Shown: one piece after another, positions 16,291 through 23,932 of the stretch
Layout: each line of letters begins with the position of its first letter
How positions within the stretch are numbered: the stretch's first letter is position 1
Notes under the pieces: generated by a model
Seen by the model: the letters and a program-made list of their open reading frames with translations, nothing else
Database searches by the model: none
What the model was told of the DNA's origin: nothing
Program-made: the position numbers and the translations under genes
Source: Phycisphaerae bacterium
GTDB taxonomy: Bacteria; Planctomycetota; Phycisphaerae; Tepidisphaerales; Tepidisphaeraceae
NCBI GenBank assembly: GCA_030448225.1
Contig: JAUJNJ010000034.1
Location: 1 to 56,251 of the forward strand
Direction: 5' to 3'
Length of the DNA: 56,251 bases

Positions 16291-17202
16291 CTACGCCCCG
16301 AGTTGGCCGGTGGCGAAGTAGGCGTCGACGCCCTTGCGCAGGTCGTACTGCGGGTTGTACCCGAGGCCCTTGCGGGATTGGGTGAGGTCGGCTTCGGTCC
16401 AGGTCTGGAAGAAGTCGTAGGGGTTCTCGATGTAGTCGGGCGGCAGGTCGGTGTGCAGGACGCGGTTGAGTTCGGCGACCACGTCGTTGAACGAGGCGGC
16501 CGCCCCGCTGCCGACGTTGAAGACGCCGGTGGCCGTGGCGGTCAGGCCGGCGAGGTTGGCGGCGAGCACGTCGTCGATGTAGACGAAGTCGCGCCGCTGG
16601 TCGCCGGGCGTGAAGATCCGCGGCCGCTTGCCGGCGAGCATCTGGCGGGCGAGCTGGCCGATCATGCTGGCGAACTTCCCCTTGTGGTTCTCGCCGGCGC
16701 CGTACACGTTGAAGTAGCGCAGGCCCACGATCGGGTGGCGGAGGCGCGGGGCGTAGAGGTCGGCGAGGCGTTCCATCGCCAGCTTCGAGTAGCCGTAGAC
16801 GTTGAGCGGCCCGGCGTGCTGCGTCTCGCGCATCGGCGCGGGGCCGCGGCCGTAGGTGGCGGCGCTGCTGGCCCACACCACCCGGCTCCCCCACCGGGCG
16901 GCCATGTCGAGGAGGTTGCGGAACCCCTCCACGTTGTTGTGCATCATCTTGCGCTGGTCCATCACGGTCGTGTCGGTGATGGACGCCTCGTGGAAGATCA
17001 CGTCGAACGCGTCGAGGCGCTGGAGCTGCGCGAGCTCGGTCGCCACGTCACAGGTGACGACGTCGCCGCGGAAGTCGATGAGGTTGGTCCAGGTGGCCGA
17101 CGAGAAGTCGTCCAGCACGACGACGGCGTGGCCGTCGGTGGTGAGACGTTTGGCGAGGTTCGAGCCGATGAAGCCGGCGCCGCCGGTGACGAGGATTCGC
17201 AT
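16291..17202 (-). CDS. NAD-dependent sugar epimerase, ADP-glyceromanno-heptose 6-epimerase type
   Basis: 303 residues from ATG 17202, with AAGGAG 8 nt upstream. The Rossmann motif TGGAGFIGSN is at 6-15, the catalytic Ser in WASSAATYG (110-118) and Tyr/Lys in YGYSK (136-140). GLRYFNVYGAGENHKGKFAS matches the HldD/RfaD hallmark (YFNVYG then HKG), which interconverts ADP-D- and ADP-L-glycero-manno-heptose for lipopolysaccharide core. Other nucleotide-sugar epimerases remain possible. It lies directly beyond the cassette array and is followed upstream by an unusually long empty gap. Confidence 0.85.
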   Translation of the reverse strand: MRILVTGGAGFIGSNLAKRLTTDGHAVVVLDDFSSATWTNLIDFRGDVVTCDVATELAQLQRLDAFDVIFHEASITDTTVMDQRKMMHNNVEGFRNLLDMAARWGSRVVWASSAATYGRGPAPMRETQHAGPLNVYGYSKLAMERLADLYAPRLRHPIVGLRYFNVYGAGENHKGKFASMIGQLARQMLAGKRPRIFTPGDQRRDFVYIDDVLAANLAGLTATATGVFNVGSGAAASFNDVVAELNRVLHTDLPPDYIENPYDFFQTWTEADLTQSRKGLGYNPQYDLRKGVDAYFATGQLGA

Positions 17203-17518
17203 GATGAAAGCTCCTTCCGCACCACCGGGTGGCACGAATGCTGCACACATCTAAGACGCCCGATAACTCCGTCTTTGGCGGCACTCGTCGAACCGCAGAG
17301 CGACGCGTGTCGGACCTGGGTGCGACAGCCACGCCACACTGTCGCCAGGCATGTTCTACGCCTTTTGGTCGCGAGGTGCAGCGATTCGGCATCTGCAATC
17401 GCGTTAAGGCGAAACGAAGCAGACTTGGCACCCTAGTTGTTCTACCTCAACCAACGACCATCGGTGACGCTAAGGTGTCGCGGGTGGGAGTCACAACCTA
17501 GCCCATTCTTCCCCCGAT

Positions 17519-17602
17519 GTGAAGGGTTCTCTCCTCCCACAACCCAGAGGATCCTTCACCAGCCCCATTCGAAGCCGCCCTTGCCCGGGGCGGCTTTTTT
17601 TT
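17519..17602 (+). ncRNA. Candidate 3' end of a small RNA
   Basis: GTGAAGG (17519-17525) pairs with CCTTCAC (17553-17559) around a structured loop with an inner CTCT/AGAG pair. It is followed by a GC stem and eight T. No plus-strand protein gene precedes it within 370 bp because the epimerase is transcribed away. The 5' end cannot be set. It does not show the conserved blocks of tmRNA, RNase P RNA or SRP RNA. Confidence 0.35.
17573..17602 (+). terminator. Intrinsic (rho-independent) terminator
   Basis: AGCCGCCC (17573-17580) and GGGCGGCT (17588-17595) form a perfect stem around TTGCCCG, followed by a run of eight T (17595-17602). It is by far the clearest intrinsic terminator in the window. 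Confidence 0.8.
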
Positions 17603-17720
17603 GCGCGGACTTCTTGCGGTCGAGCTTGGTTCCGTGCAGCGCGCCTGGTCGCCGGCCCCTCTTCCAACGTCTCGGCTCGCTTGAAGACAACGACGAGGTC
17701 TTCGACTCTCTCGCTCCCGG

Positions 17721-17868
17721 TTTAGCCGGCTCGCTTGCTAGCCGCGCTGGGGGTGCTTGAGCGGGTGACGGCATGCTGCTGCGATTGTAGGGCGTGCGGG
17801 CCTGCTTCCTCGATTCCCGTTCACCTCTCGGCGCAGCCGGGACGCGGCTCGCAAGCGAGCCGGCTAAA
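17721..17868. repeat. Inverted-repeat element, GCCGGCTCGCTTGC type
   Basis: TTTAGCCGGCTCGCTTGC begins at 17721 and its reverse complement GCAAGCGAGCCGGCTAAA ends at 17868, with about 95 bp between. Each arm itself contains a GGCTCGC/GCGAGCC half-palindrome. It lies between the terminator and the HNH gene. Confidence 0.6.
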
Positions 17869-17896
17869 TGGGGGTGCCGGGAGTTCATCGGTCGCA

Positions 17897-18220
17897 TCAA
17901 TGCCGGCGCTTCGAGCGGCCGTTGGCGTCGATCGTGCGGAAGACGCGATCGGCCTTTTGTTTTCGGATCCAACGCAGGAACGGCTGCAACGCCTCGGCCT
18001 CGCGGAGGGCGGGGATCGAGGCGTACTTCTGTTCGAGTTCCTTGTTCGTGAACAGCGCGTGGAGTTGCCGGTGGCATGGCTTGCACATCGGCGTGCGATG
18101 CTCGGCCTTGCCGCCGCGCTGCTTCGGGGTCAGGTGGTGGAGCGTGATGAGGCGGGACGGCACCTGTCGGAGGCACAGCGAACAGGTCTGACCGTCGACG
18201 GAGGACTCCCGGCGTCCCAT
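17897..18220 (-). CDS. HNH endonuclease family protein
   Basis: 107 residues from ATG 18220. It has CSLCLRQV, then the HNH core ITLHHLTPKQRGG, MCKPCHRQLHALFTN, with two Cys pairs that would bind a structural zinc and His31-His32/Asn/His residues as catalytic candidates. Stand-alone small HNH proteins act as nicking or restriction nucleases; the target is unknown. The C-terminal helix (LQPFLRWIRKQKADRVFRTI) is basic. A perfect 18-bp inverted repeat lies just upstream of its start and another repeat element lies downstream. Confidence 0.82.
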   Translation of the reverse strand: MGRRESSVDGQTCSLCLRQVPSRLITLHHLTPKQRGGKAEHRTPMCKPCHRQLHALFTNKELEQKYASIPALREAEALQPFLRWIRKQKADRVFRTIDANGRSKRRH

Positions 18221-18264
18221 GCCGGGAATGGTAGGCGGGGGCGGGCGGTCGTGGGGCAGCGGTT

Positions 18265-18322
18265 GCCGCTCGCGGCTTAGCGATCGGGACGCGCGCGGGT
18301 CCGGCGCTAAGCCGCGAGCGGC
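18265..18322. repeat. Perfect 18-bp inverted repeat
   Basis: GCCGCTCGCGGCTTAGCG (18265-18282) and CGCTAAGCCGCGAGCGGC (18305-18322) are exact reverse complements with a 22-nt loop. It lies in the 134-bp gap between the HNH gene and the phosphomutase gene, where it may act as a terminator for the latter. Confidence 0.75.
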
Positions 18323-18354
18323 TTTGGGAGTCGACGTCTTTGGCACGCGGGCGA

Positions 18355-19746
18355 TCAGTGCCCGTGCGCGGGGTCGCCCAGCCGCTGCGCCACCCCGGAG
18401 CACTCCTCCTCCCCCAGCCCCGGCGTCGGCCCCCCGCGGTGCACCCGCAGCATCGCCTCGGTGTGGCCCTGGCGGCCGTTCACCCACCAAGGCTTAAAAT
18501 CGACGGTGATGCCGTCGAGGTAGTCGATCTCGCCCGCCTTGTAGAGGTCGGCCAGCTCGCGGATCTTGGCGTCCTTGTCCTCGACCTGGAAGTTGATCTC
18601 GCCGCTCTGGCTGTAGCGCTGCAGCGGCTTGATCAGGCCGCTCATCGGCTTGTCCTGCGCGCTCAGTACCGACAGCATCCGCGCGAACGCGACGGCCGCG
18701 GAGTCGGCGTAGTAGTAGTCCTTGAAGTAGATGTGCCCAGACAGCTCGCCGCCGAAGATCGCCTTCGTCTCGGCCATCGTCTTCTTGATGAACGCGTGGC
18801 CGACGCGGTCGCGCTTCGGCACCCCCCCCATCTCGCGGATCACGTCCGGCACGACGTGGCTCGAGCGCAAATCGTAGACGATCGTCGCGCCCTGGTTCTT
18901 CACCTCGCTCAGGAAGTCCTGCGCGAGCAGCGCGGTGACCATGTCGCTGCCGATGAGCTTCGCGTTCTCGTCGACGAACATGCACCGGTCGGCGTCGCCG
19001 TCGAAGCAGGCGCCGAGGTCGGGCCTCGTCTCGCGGACCTTCGCCTTGAGCATGTCGAGGTTTGACTCGACGAGCGGGTTGGGCTCGTGCACGAAGCTGC
19101 CGGTAATCTCGAAGAGGATCGGCACGATCGTCAGCCCCGGGACGTTGCCGAAAACGGCCGGCACCATCTTGCCCGCCATGCCGTTGCTGGCGTCGATCGC
19201 GACGGTCAGCGGGCGCTTCAGGTCGAGGAACGAGAGCACCTTCTCACGGTACGGCTCCCACAGGTCCTGCTCGGTCACGTTGCCGGTCAGGCCGGTCTGC
19301 CCGACGCGGAGCGTGGAGGCGATGCGCTTGATGTCGTCAAGGCCACTGGCCGAGCCGATCGGCTTGGCCTTGGGGCCGCTGATCTTGAAGCCGTTGTAGT
19401 TGATCGGGTTGTGCGACGCGGTGACCATGATCCCGCCGACGGTGTCGAGGTGGTTGATCGCGAAGTAGGTGAACGACGTGTCGACCATGCCGATGTCGAC
19501 CACGTTCATCCCGGTCGAGCGGATGCCGTCGATGAGCGCCTTGGCCAGGTCCGGCGAGTGCGGGCGCATGTCGCGGCCGACGACCATCGTGTCCTCGTGC
19601 TTCACCTTCGTGTCGCCCGCGACCGTCTGACGGCTCCGCTTGAGGAACTGCGCGGTGGCGTGCCCGACCTTCCACGCCGCCTCCTCGTTGAGTGGGCTGG
19701 GGTACGTGGCGCGGACGTCATAGGCCTTGAAGATCCGGTCGATCAT
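18355..19746 (-). CDS. Phosphomannomutase/phosphoglucomutase
   Basis: 463 residues, the usual length of the alpha-D-phosphohexomutase superfamily. It starts MIDRIFKAYDVRATYPSPLN. The phosphoserine loop is TASHNP (109-114, Ser111), the metal loop DGDADR (249-254), and the sugar-binding loop GGELSGH. The C-terminal phosphate-binding loop reads NGRQGHTEAMLR, where relatives have R-x-S-N-T-E-P, so this part deviates. It converts mannose 6-phosphate to mannose 1-phosphate or the glucose equivalents, feeding nucleotide-sugar synthesis, which fits the nearby heptose-type epimerase and glycosyltransferases. Confidence 0.9.
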   Translation of the reverse strand: MIDRIFKAYDVRATYPSPLNEEAAWKVGHATAQFLKRSRQTVAGDTKVKHEDTMVVGRDMRPHSPDLAKALIDGIRSTGMNVVDIGMVDTSFTYFAINHLDTVGGIMVTASHNPINYNGFKISGPKAKPIGSASGLDDIKRIASTLRVGQTGLTGNVTEQDLWEPYREKVLSFLDLKRPLTVAIDASNGMAGKMVPAVFGNVPGLTIVPILFEITGSFVHEPNPLVESNLDMLKAKVRETRPDLGACFDGDADRCMFVDENAKLIGSDMVTALLAQDFLSEVKNQGATIVYDLRSSHVVPDVIREMGGVPKRDRVGHAFIKKTMAETKAIFGGELSGHIYFKDYYYADSAAVAFARMLSVLSAQDKPMSGLIKPLQRYSQSGEINFQVEDKDAKIRELADLYKAGEIDYLDGITVDFKPWWVNGRQGHTEAMLRVHRGGPTPGLGEEECSGVAQRLGDPAHGH

Positions 19747-19900
19747 TTCTCTGTGTCTCCGTCGGTCGGTCGGTCATCGATGTCGGGGGCGTCGCAGCGG
19801 TTCTGCGGGGGCGCAGTCTATCCCCGGTCGGAAGGTCGGACAATCCGGTGATCGGCGCAATTCGGGAAGGAAGTGGAGCGAGGGCAGTTTGAATGTGGCG

Positions 19901-19979
19901 GTGAAGTGGTGGAGTCGTGGTGTGGCGGGGTCTCTCCTACCCCACCAATCAACCACTCGACCACCCCACCACTCTTCAC
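19901..19979. repeat. Imperfect inverted repeat, GTGGTGG type
   Basis: GTGAAGTGGTGGAGTCGTGG at the left is matched by a right arm ending CCACCCCACCACTCTTCAC. The two arms of about 30-40 bp are imperfect reverse complements. The right end overlaps the stop of the small hypothetical gene by a few bases. Confidence 0.55.
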
Positions 19980-20326
19980 GTCTGGCGGTACAGGAACTGC
20001 ACCGCCGAGTTCCGGGGCGCGATCCACTGGAGGTCCTGCTCGCAGTCGTAGACGAGGACGGCGTCCCCCTCGAGCGGGCCGACCTTGATCACGCTCGCCT
20101 TCTTGGCGGCGGCGCCCTCGAAGCGCTTGCGGAACTCGCCGTCGCGGTCGGAGGTGGTGAAGACGCTGCGCCCGTCGTTGATCGCCACGACGTTGAAGCC
20201 GTTGACGGCGTAGAGGCCGACGAACCGCTTCGACTCGCGGCAGATCTCCTTGATGTCGATCCACTCGGGGACGCAGCCGTCCACCGGCGTGAAATCGCCC
20301 GGGAGGTCAGAACCAATATTGTGCAT
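19976..20326 (-). CDS. Hypothetical protein, 116 aa
   Basis: Intact and not recognised. MHNIGSDLPGDFTPVDGCVP is followed by EWIDIKEICRESKRFVGLYA, VNGFNVVAINDGRSVFTTSD and GDAVLVYDCEQDLQWIAPRN. The alternation of strands suggests a small beta-rich soluble domain. It lies 74 bp downstream of metG on the same strand and may be cotranscribed with it. Confidence 0.6.
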   Translation of the reverse strand: MHNIGSDLPGDFTPVDGCVPEWIDIKEICRESKRFVGLYAVNGFNVVAINDGRSVFTTSDRDGEFRKRFEGAAAKKASVIKVGPLEGDAVLVYDCEQDLQWIAPRNSAVQFLYRQT

Positions 20327-20400
20327 GTGCCCACATCCCAGAAAGCCCGCGACGAAAATAACGAACTGTCGCGACGTTTACAACGGGATGCGGGGCGCTC

Positions 20401-22059
20401 CTATTTTCCTGACTTCGCCGCGTCGAGCTTCGGGAACAACGGCTGCGCCGGTCCGAGCGTTTGCCCGGCCGGCACGCTCGCGGCGAACAACTCCGGCAGC
20501 GTCTTGCCGCCCACCTCGACGCCGAGTTGGCGCAGCGCGGCGACCGACTTCTCCGGCAGGATCGGCAAAAGCCCTACGAAGGCGCGGTAGATCGCCTGCG
20601 CCGCCAGGTTCAACACGGTATCGAGCCGCTGCGACGCCGCCGGGTCCTTCGCGAGCTTGAACGGCGCGGTCGCCTCGATGTACCCGTTGGCCGCCCGCGC
20701 CACGTCGATCGGCAGCGTCGCGGCCTGCTGGAGTTCGAAGCGGCCGTACGCGCGCTCGAGCGCGTCCGGGAGGCCGGCCGTCGCGGCGACGACGTTGTCG
20801 TCGATCGAGTCGCGCGCGCCGACCGCGGGCAGCACGCCGCCGCGATACTTGCCCACCATGCTCACGACGCGGTTCAGAAGGTTCCCTAGGACGTCGGCGA
20901 GTTCCTTGTTGTACGCCGTGGCGAACTCGGCGTCGCTCCAGTCGAGGTCCGAGCCGAAGGCGGCGGCGCGGAGCAGGTAGAAGCGCAGCGCGTCGTGGCT
21001 GTAGCTCGTCGTCACCTCGTGGAGCTTCTCCAGGCCGATGAAGTTCCCCATCGACTTGCCCATCTTCTTGCCCTCGGCCGTCCACCACCCGTGGGCGAAG
21101 ACCTGCTTCGGCAGCGGCAGCCCGAGGCTCATCAGCATGGCCGGCCAGTAGACCGTGTGGAACCAGAGGATCTCCTTGCCGATCAGGTGCACGTCCGCCG
21201 GCCAGTAGCGCTGGAACAGCGACCGCGCGCCCGGCCGGCCCACCGGCAGCGGCGCGCGGCTGTCGCCGGTGCCGCCGCTGGGCTCACCCTCGCCCGGCGC
21301 GTCGGTCGCGCCGGCGACGATCGTGCCGGTGCCGGAGTAGCCCAGGGCGGTGACGTAGTTGCTCAGCGCGTCGATCCAGACGTACAGGACGTGGTCAGCG
21401 TCGTTGGGCATCGGGATGCCCCACTTGAGCGTCGCCCGGCTGATCGAGAGGTCCTCCACCCCCTGCCGCAGCTTGCTCAGCACCTCGTTGCGGCGCGAGA
21501 CCGGCTGGATAAACGCCTCGTTCTGCTCGATGTGCCCGATCACCTGCGGCGCGTACTTCTGCAGGCGGAAGAAGTACGTCGGCTCCTTGTACCGCAGCAG
21601 CGGACGCCCGCTGACGGCCGACTTGTACTCCGCGGCCTTGGCGTCGGTCTCGGTGACGAATTCCTCCTGCCCCTCGTCGTACCACCCCTCGTAGGCGCCG
21701 AGGTAGATGTCGTCGTTGCGGAGCAGCCGGCGGACGATCTCCTGCACGGCCGACTTGTGCCGCGCCTCGCTCGTGCGGATGAAGTCGTCGTGCGTGATGC
21801 CGTACGCGCGCCACGTCGCCTTGAACGTCTGCACGACCGAGTCGGCGAGTTCCGCCGGCTCGACCCCCCGCTCGGCGGCGGTCTTGACCATCTTCACGCC
21901 GTGCTCGTCGGTGCCGGTGAGGAAGTACGTGTCGTCCCCCCGCAGGCGGTGGTACCGCGCGATCGCGTCGGCGCAGATCGTCGTGTACACGTGCCCGAGG
22001 TGCGGCTCGGCGTTGGGGTAGTAGATCGGCGTGGTGATGTAAAACTTTGCGTCGCTCAT
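20401..22059 (-). CDS. metG: Methionyl-tRNA synthetase
   Basis: 552 residues, class I synthetase charging methionine onto tRNA-Met in the cytosol. The HIGH motif appears as HLGH (20-23) after FYITTPIYYPNAEP; FLTGTDEHG and YVWIDALSNYVTALGYSG are the conserved active-site blocks. The KMSKS loop reads KMGKS (332-336), a Ser-to-Gly change in the third position. Residues about 243-281 are a Gly/Pro/Ala-rich insertion between YVTALGYSG and FQRYWPADVHLIGKEI, where most relatives have only a few residues. There is no C-terminal tRNA-binding domain. Confidence 0.95.
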   Translation of the reverse strand: MSDAKFYITTPIYYPNAEPHLGHVYTTICADAIARYHRLRGDDTYFLTGTDEHGVKMVKTAAERGVEPAELADSVVQTFKATWRAYGITHDDFIRTSEARHKSAVQEIVRRLLRNDDIYLGAYEGWYDEGQEEFVTETDAKAAEYKSAVSGRPLLRYKEPTYFFRLQKYAPQVIGHIEQNEAFIQPVSRRNEVLSKLRQGVEDLSISRATLKWGIPMPNDADHVLYVWIDALSNYVTALGYSGTGTIVAGATDAPGEGEPSGGTGDSRAPLPVGRPGARSLFQRYWPADVHLIGKEILWFHTVYWPAMLMSLGLPLPKQVFAHGWWTAEGKKMGKSMGNFIGLEKLHEVTTSYSHDALRFYLLRAAAFGSDLDWSDAEFATAYNKELADVLGNLLNRVVSMVGKYRGGVLPAVGARDSIDDNVVAATAGLPDALERAYGRFELQQAATLPIDVARAANGYIEATAPFKLAKDPAASQRLDTVLNLAAQAIYRAFVGLLPILPEKSVAALRQLGVEVGGKTLPELFAASVPAGQTLGPAQPLFPKLDAAKSGK

Positions 22060-22135
22060 GGGAAGCGACGGATTGTACGCGCGGGGAGGGGATTGTCATG
22101 GCCGGCGGACGTGGGCCATCGGCGGTTGGATCATT

Positions 22136-22313
22136 GAACGCCAAGACGCCAAGACGCCAAGGTAAGACAAGTCAGAGACGAGATGGCCGACAAGGTGCAG
22201 GTGATGCGGGCGGCTCACCGCACCGCTGACCTCCAATACAAACCAAAGTCTCTGACCTGACTCCTCCCTCCCTTCCGAACTTGGCGTCTTGGCGACTTGG
22301 CGTCTTGGCGTTC
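22136..22313. repeat. Long inverted-repeat element of the ACGCCAAG type
   Basis: The left arm (22136-22161) is GAACGCCAAGACGCCAAGAC and onward. The right arm (22280-22313) is the reverse complement, units of CTTGGCGT ending CTTGGCGTTC. About 118 bp lie between. It separates the divergent metG and zinc-ribbon genes and resembles in layout the elements at 6162 and 32854. Confidence 0.65.
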
Positions 22314-22384
22314 AACTCAAAAACCCACAGCCGGGGGAAGGCTCCGGAGTGACATCCTGCGACGCGGGAGCGACAATTCCAATC

Positions 22385-22687
22385 ATGCCCGACCCGGTCC
22401 GGTGCGAGATCTGCGACTGCACGCTGGCGGCGCACGAGTCGTACGTCGTGCGGATCGAGGCCTTCGCCGACCCGGCGCTGCCGCCGATGTCGGACGAGGA
22501 GTTGCAGAACGCGGACTTCGACCAGACCTTCTCGCAGGTGCTCGACGAGATGCAGCACATGACCGCCGACCAACTCCAGGACGGCGTCTACCGCCGCTTC
22601 GAGTACCGCCTCTGCCCGCGCTGCCACCGCCGGTTCCTCACCAACCCCCTCGGCAAACCGCGCGGGACGCGGGCGAGCGAGAATTGA
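22385..22687 (+). CDS. Small zinc-ribbon-like protein
   Basis: 100 residues from ATG 22385. CEIC near residue 7 and CPRCHRRF near residue 78 form a split Cys4 pattern, likely one zinc site. The middle is acidic and helical (MSDEELQNADFDQTFSQVLD, MQHMTADQLQDGVYRRFEY). No enzymatic motif. It is divergent from metG across a repeat element and is 42 bp before a small membrane-protein gene, suggesting a short operon of unknown role. Confidence 0.65.
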   Translation: MPDPVRCEICDCTLAAHESYVVRIEAFADPALPPMSDEELQNADFDQTFSQVLDEMQHMTADQLQDGVYRRFEYRLCPRCHRRFLTNPLGKPRGTRASEN

Positions 22688-22729
22688 TGATGCGATGAGC
22701 CGCCGCCGCACACCTGACACACGCCCCTC

Positions 22730-23092
22730 ATGACGCCGCCGAGCCTCGACTATCAATCGCCGACGCCGCCGACGCGCAAGGTCGTACCGGTTCGTCCGAC
22801 GGAGCACTCGCTCCTCGGGACCGCGTCAGTCGTCCTTGGTTCAATTGCCTTCCTCTGCGTTGCCGGCGGCACGCTCATCGGCTTGTTCTCCAGCAGCAGA
22901 GGGGAGTGGTTCTTCTTCGCGTACCCATTCGTCTCCCTCCTCCCGATGGCGATGCTCGTGCCGATCGGCTTTCTCCTCGGCTTAGTGGGAATGCTCCAGA
23001 CGGGGCGGAAGACGATGCGCGCGGCAATCGGCTTCGGGCTCAACCTCGGCGTCTTCGTCCTCGCGATCACCATTCCGGGCTTCTTCCGATGA
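22730..23092 (+). CDS. Small integral membrane protein
   Basis: 120 residues with a soluble Pro-rich N-terminus (about 1-27) and three hydrophobic segments: SVVLGSIAFLCVAGGTLIGL, FAYPFVSLLPMAMLVPIGFL with LGLVGML, and AIGFGLNLGVFVLAITIPGF. This architecture is typical of DUF4190-like or similar uncharacterised inner-membrane proteins. No function assigned. Confidence 0.65.
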   Translation: MTPPSLDYQSPTPPTRKVVPVRPTEHSLLGTASVVLGSIAFLCVAGGTLIGLFSSSRGEWFFFAYPFVSLLPMAMLVPIGFLLGLVGMLQTGRKTMRAAIGFGLNLGVFVLAITIPGFFR

Positions 23093-23141
23093 GAGTCGCA
23101 GCCGGACCCGTCCCCCTAGGCTGAACCGCTAGAATGTCCTT

Positions 23142-23702
23142 ATGCCCCCCTTCGTGTCCCGCGCCGGCGATAAGCTCGAACACGCCCTCGCCAAGTTCGA
23201 GTTGGACGTCGCCGGCCTCGTTTGCGCCGACTTCGGCTGCAACGCCGGCGGCTTCACCGACTGCCTGCTCCGGCGTGGGGCGAAGCAGGTTTATGCAATC
23301 GACACCGGGTACGGCGCGCTGGAATGGAAGCTCCGCAAGGACCCGCGCGTCGTGGTCATGGAGCGGACGAACGCGATGCACGTCACGCTGCCGGAGCGCG
23401 TCGGCGTCATCACGATCGACGTCGCTTGGACGAAGCAGCGGCACATCCTGCCGGCCGCCCGGCGGTGCGTGGCGGACGGGGGGGAGGTGGTGACGCTCGT
23501 GAAGCCGCACTACGAGGCCGACCCCGCCCTGCTCAAGAAGGGGGTGCTGCCGGCCGAGGCGGTGGAGGAAGTGGTAAACGGGGTAAAGCTGGACGCCGCG
23601 ACGGCCGACTTCGAGTGGGTGGGCGCGGTCCTCAGCCCGATCAAGGGCGCTAAGGGAAACACCGAGGTCCTGGCCCGCCTGCGGCCGCTGCGGCGCGGGT
23701 GA
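23142..23702 (+). CDS. TlyA-like rRNA methyltransferase domain protein lacking the S4 domain
   Basis: 186 residues. FVSRAGDKLEHALAKFEL is the entry to the TlyA/FtsJ-like methyltransferase, followed by the SAM site VCADFGCNAGGFTDCLL, YAIDTGYGALEWKLR, VVVMERTNAM, ITIDVAWTKQ and LVKPHYE. TlyA proteins methylate the 2'-hydroxyl of cytidines in 16S and 23S rRNA and normally carry an N-terminal S4 RNA-binding domain of about 60 residues. That domain is absent and the 49 bp upstream cannot encode it. Target and activity are therefore uncertain; it may work with another RNA-binding partner. Confidence 0.8.
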   Translation: MPPFVSRAGDKLEHALAKFELDVAGLVCADFGCNAGGFTDCLLRRGAKQVYAIDTGYGALEWKLRKDPRVVVMERTNAMHVTLPERVGVITIDVAWTKQRHILPAARRCVADGGEVVTLVKPHYEADPALLKKGVLPAEAVEEVVNGVKLDAATADFEWVGAVLSPIKGAKGNTEVLARLRPLRRG

Positions 23703-23801
23703 TTTGCACGCAACAAACGCGCGGCGCTCGTCGTATCATGTGGGGGTTAGGTCCGGGTTAAGACGCGGGCCGCCAGAACGGTTCCAGTGCCGGGAACCGC
23801 T

Positions 23802-23828
23802 GGCGTGGTCACCTGAGGTGACCACGCC
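23802..23828. repeat. GGCGTGGTCACCT palindrome, copy 2
   Basis: Arms GGCGTGGTCACCT (23802-23814) and AGGTGACCACGCC (23816-23828) are perfect reverse complements around one base. It differs by few positions from the palindrome at 1042-1068, so both belong to one dispersed family. Confidence 0.8.
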
Positions 23829-23932
23829 GATGAGCCGGTAACGATCGTTTTGGAAATCGGGGTTCTCGGGCTCGCGGTGAACCAAGTCTGTGGGTTGTCG
23901 GGTCGGAGTCTTCGAGGAGAAGTTCAGCCACC

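Larger units (their letters stand above)
17203..17896. other. 694-bp gap without a protein gene; holds a terminator, a hairpin and an inverted-repeat element
   Basis: No frame here has the composition of a gene. The first third contains stretches less GC-rich than the surrounding genes. A long hairpin (17519-17559) and a U-tailed terminator (17573-17602) point to plus-strand transcription with no protein gene upstream. An inverted-repeat element occupies 17721-17868. Confidence 0.6.

Noticed and set aside
16234..17436. 400-residue plus-strand open frame over the epimerase gene
   Set aside because: It is antisense to an intact epimerase with all motifs and has no domain; it arises from high GC.
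17437..17760. Plus-strand open frame across the terminator in the 17.2-17.9 kb gap
   Set aside because: It runs through the terminator and a repeat element and has no coding-like composition.
20995..22137. 380-residue plus-strand open frame over metG
   Set aside because: It is antisense to a complete methionyl-tRNA synthetase.
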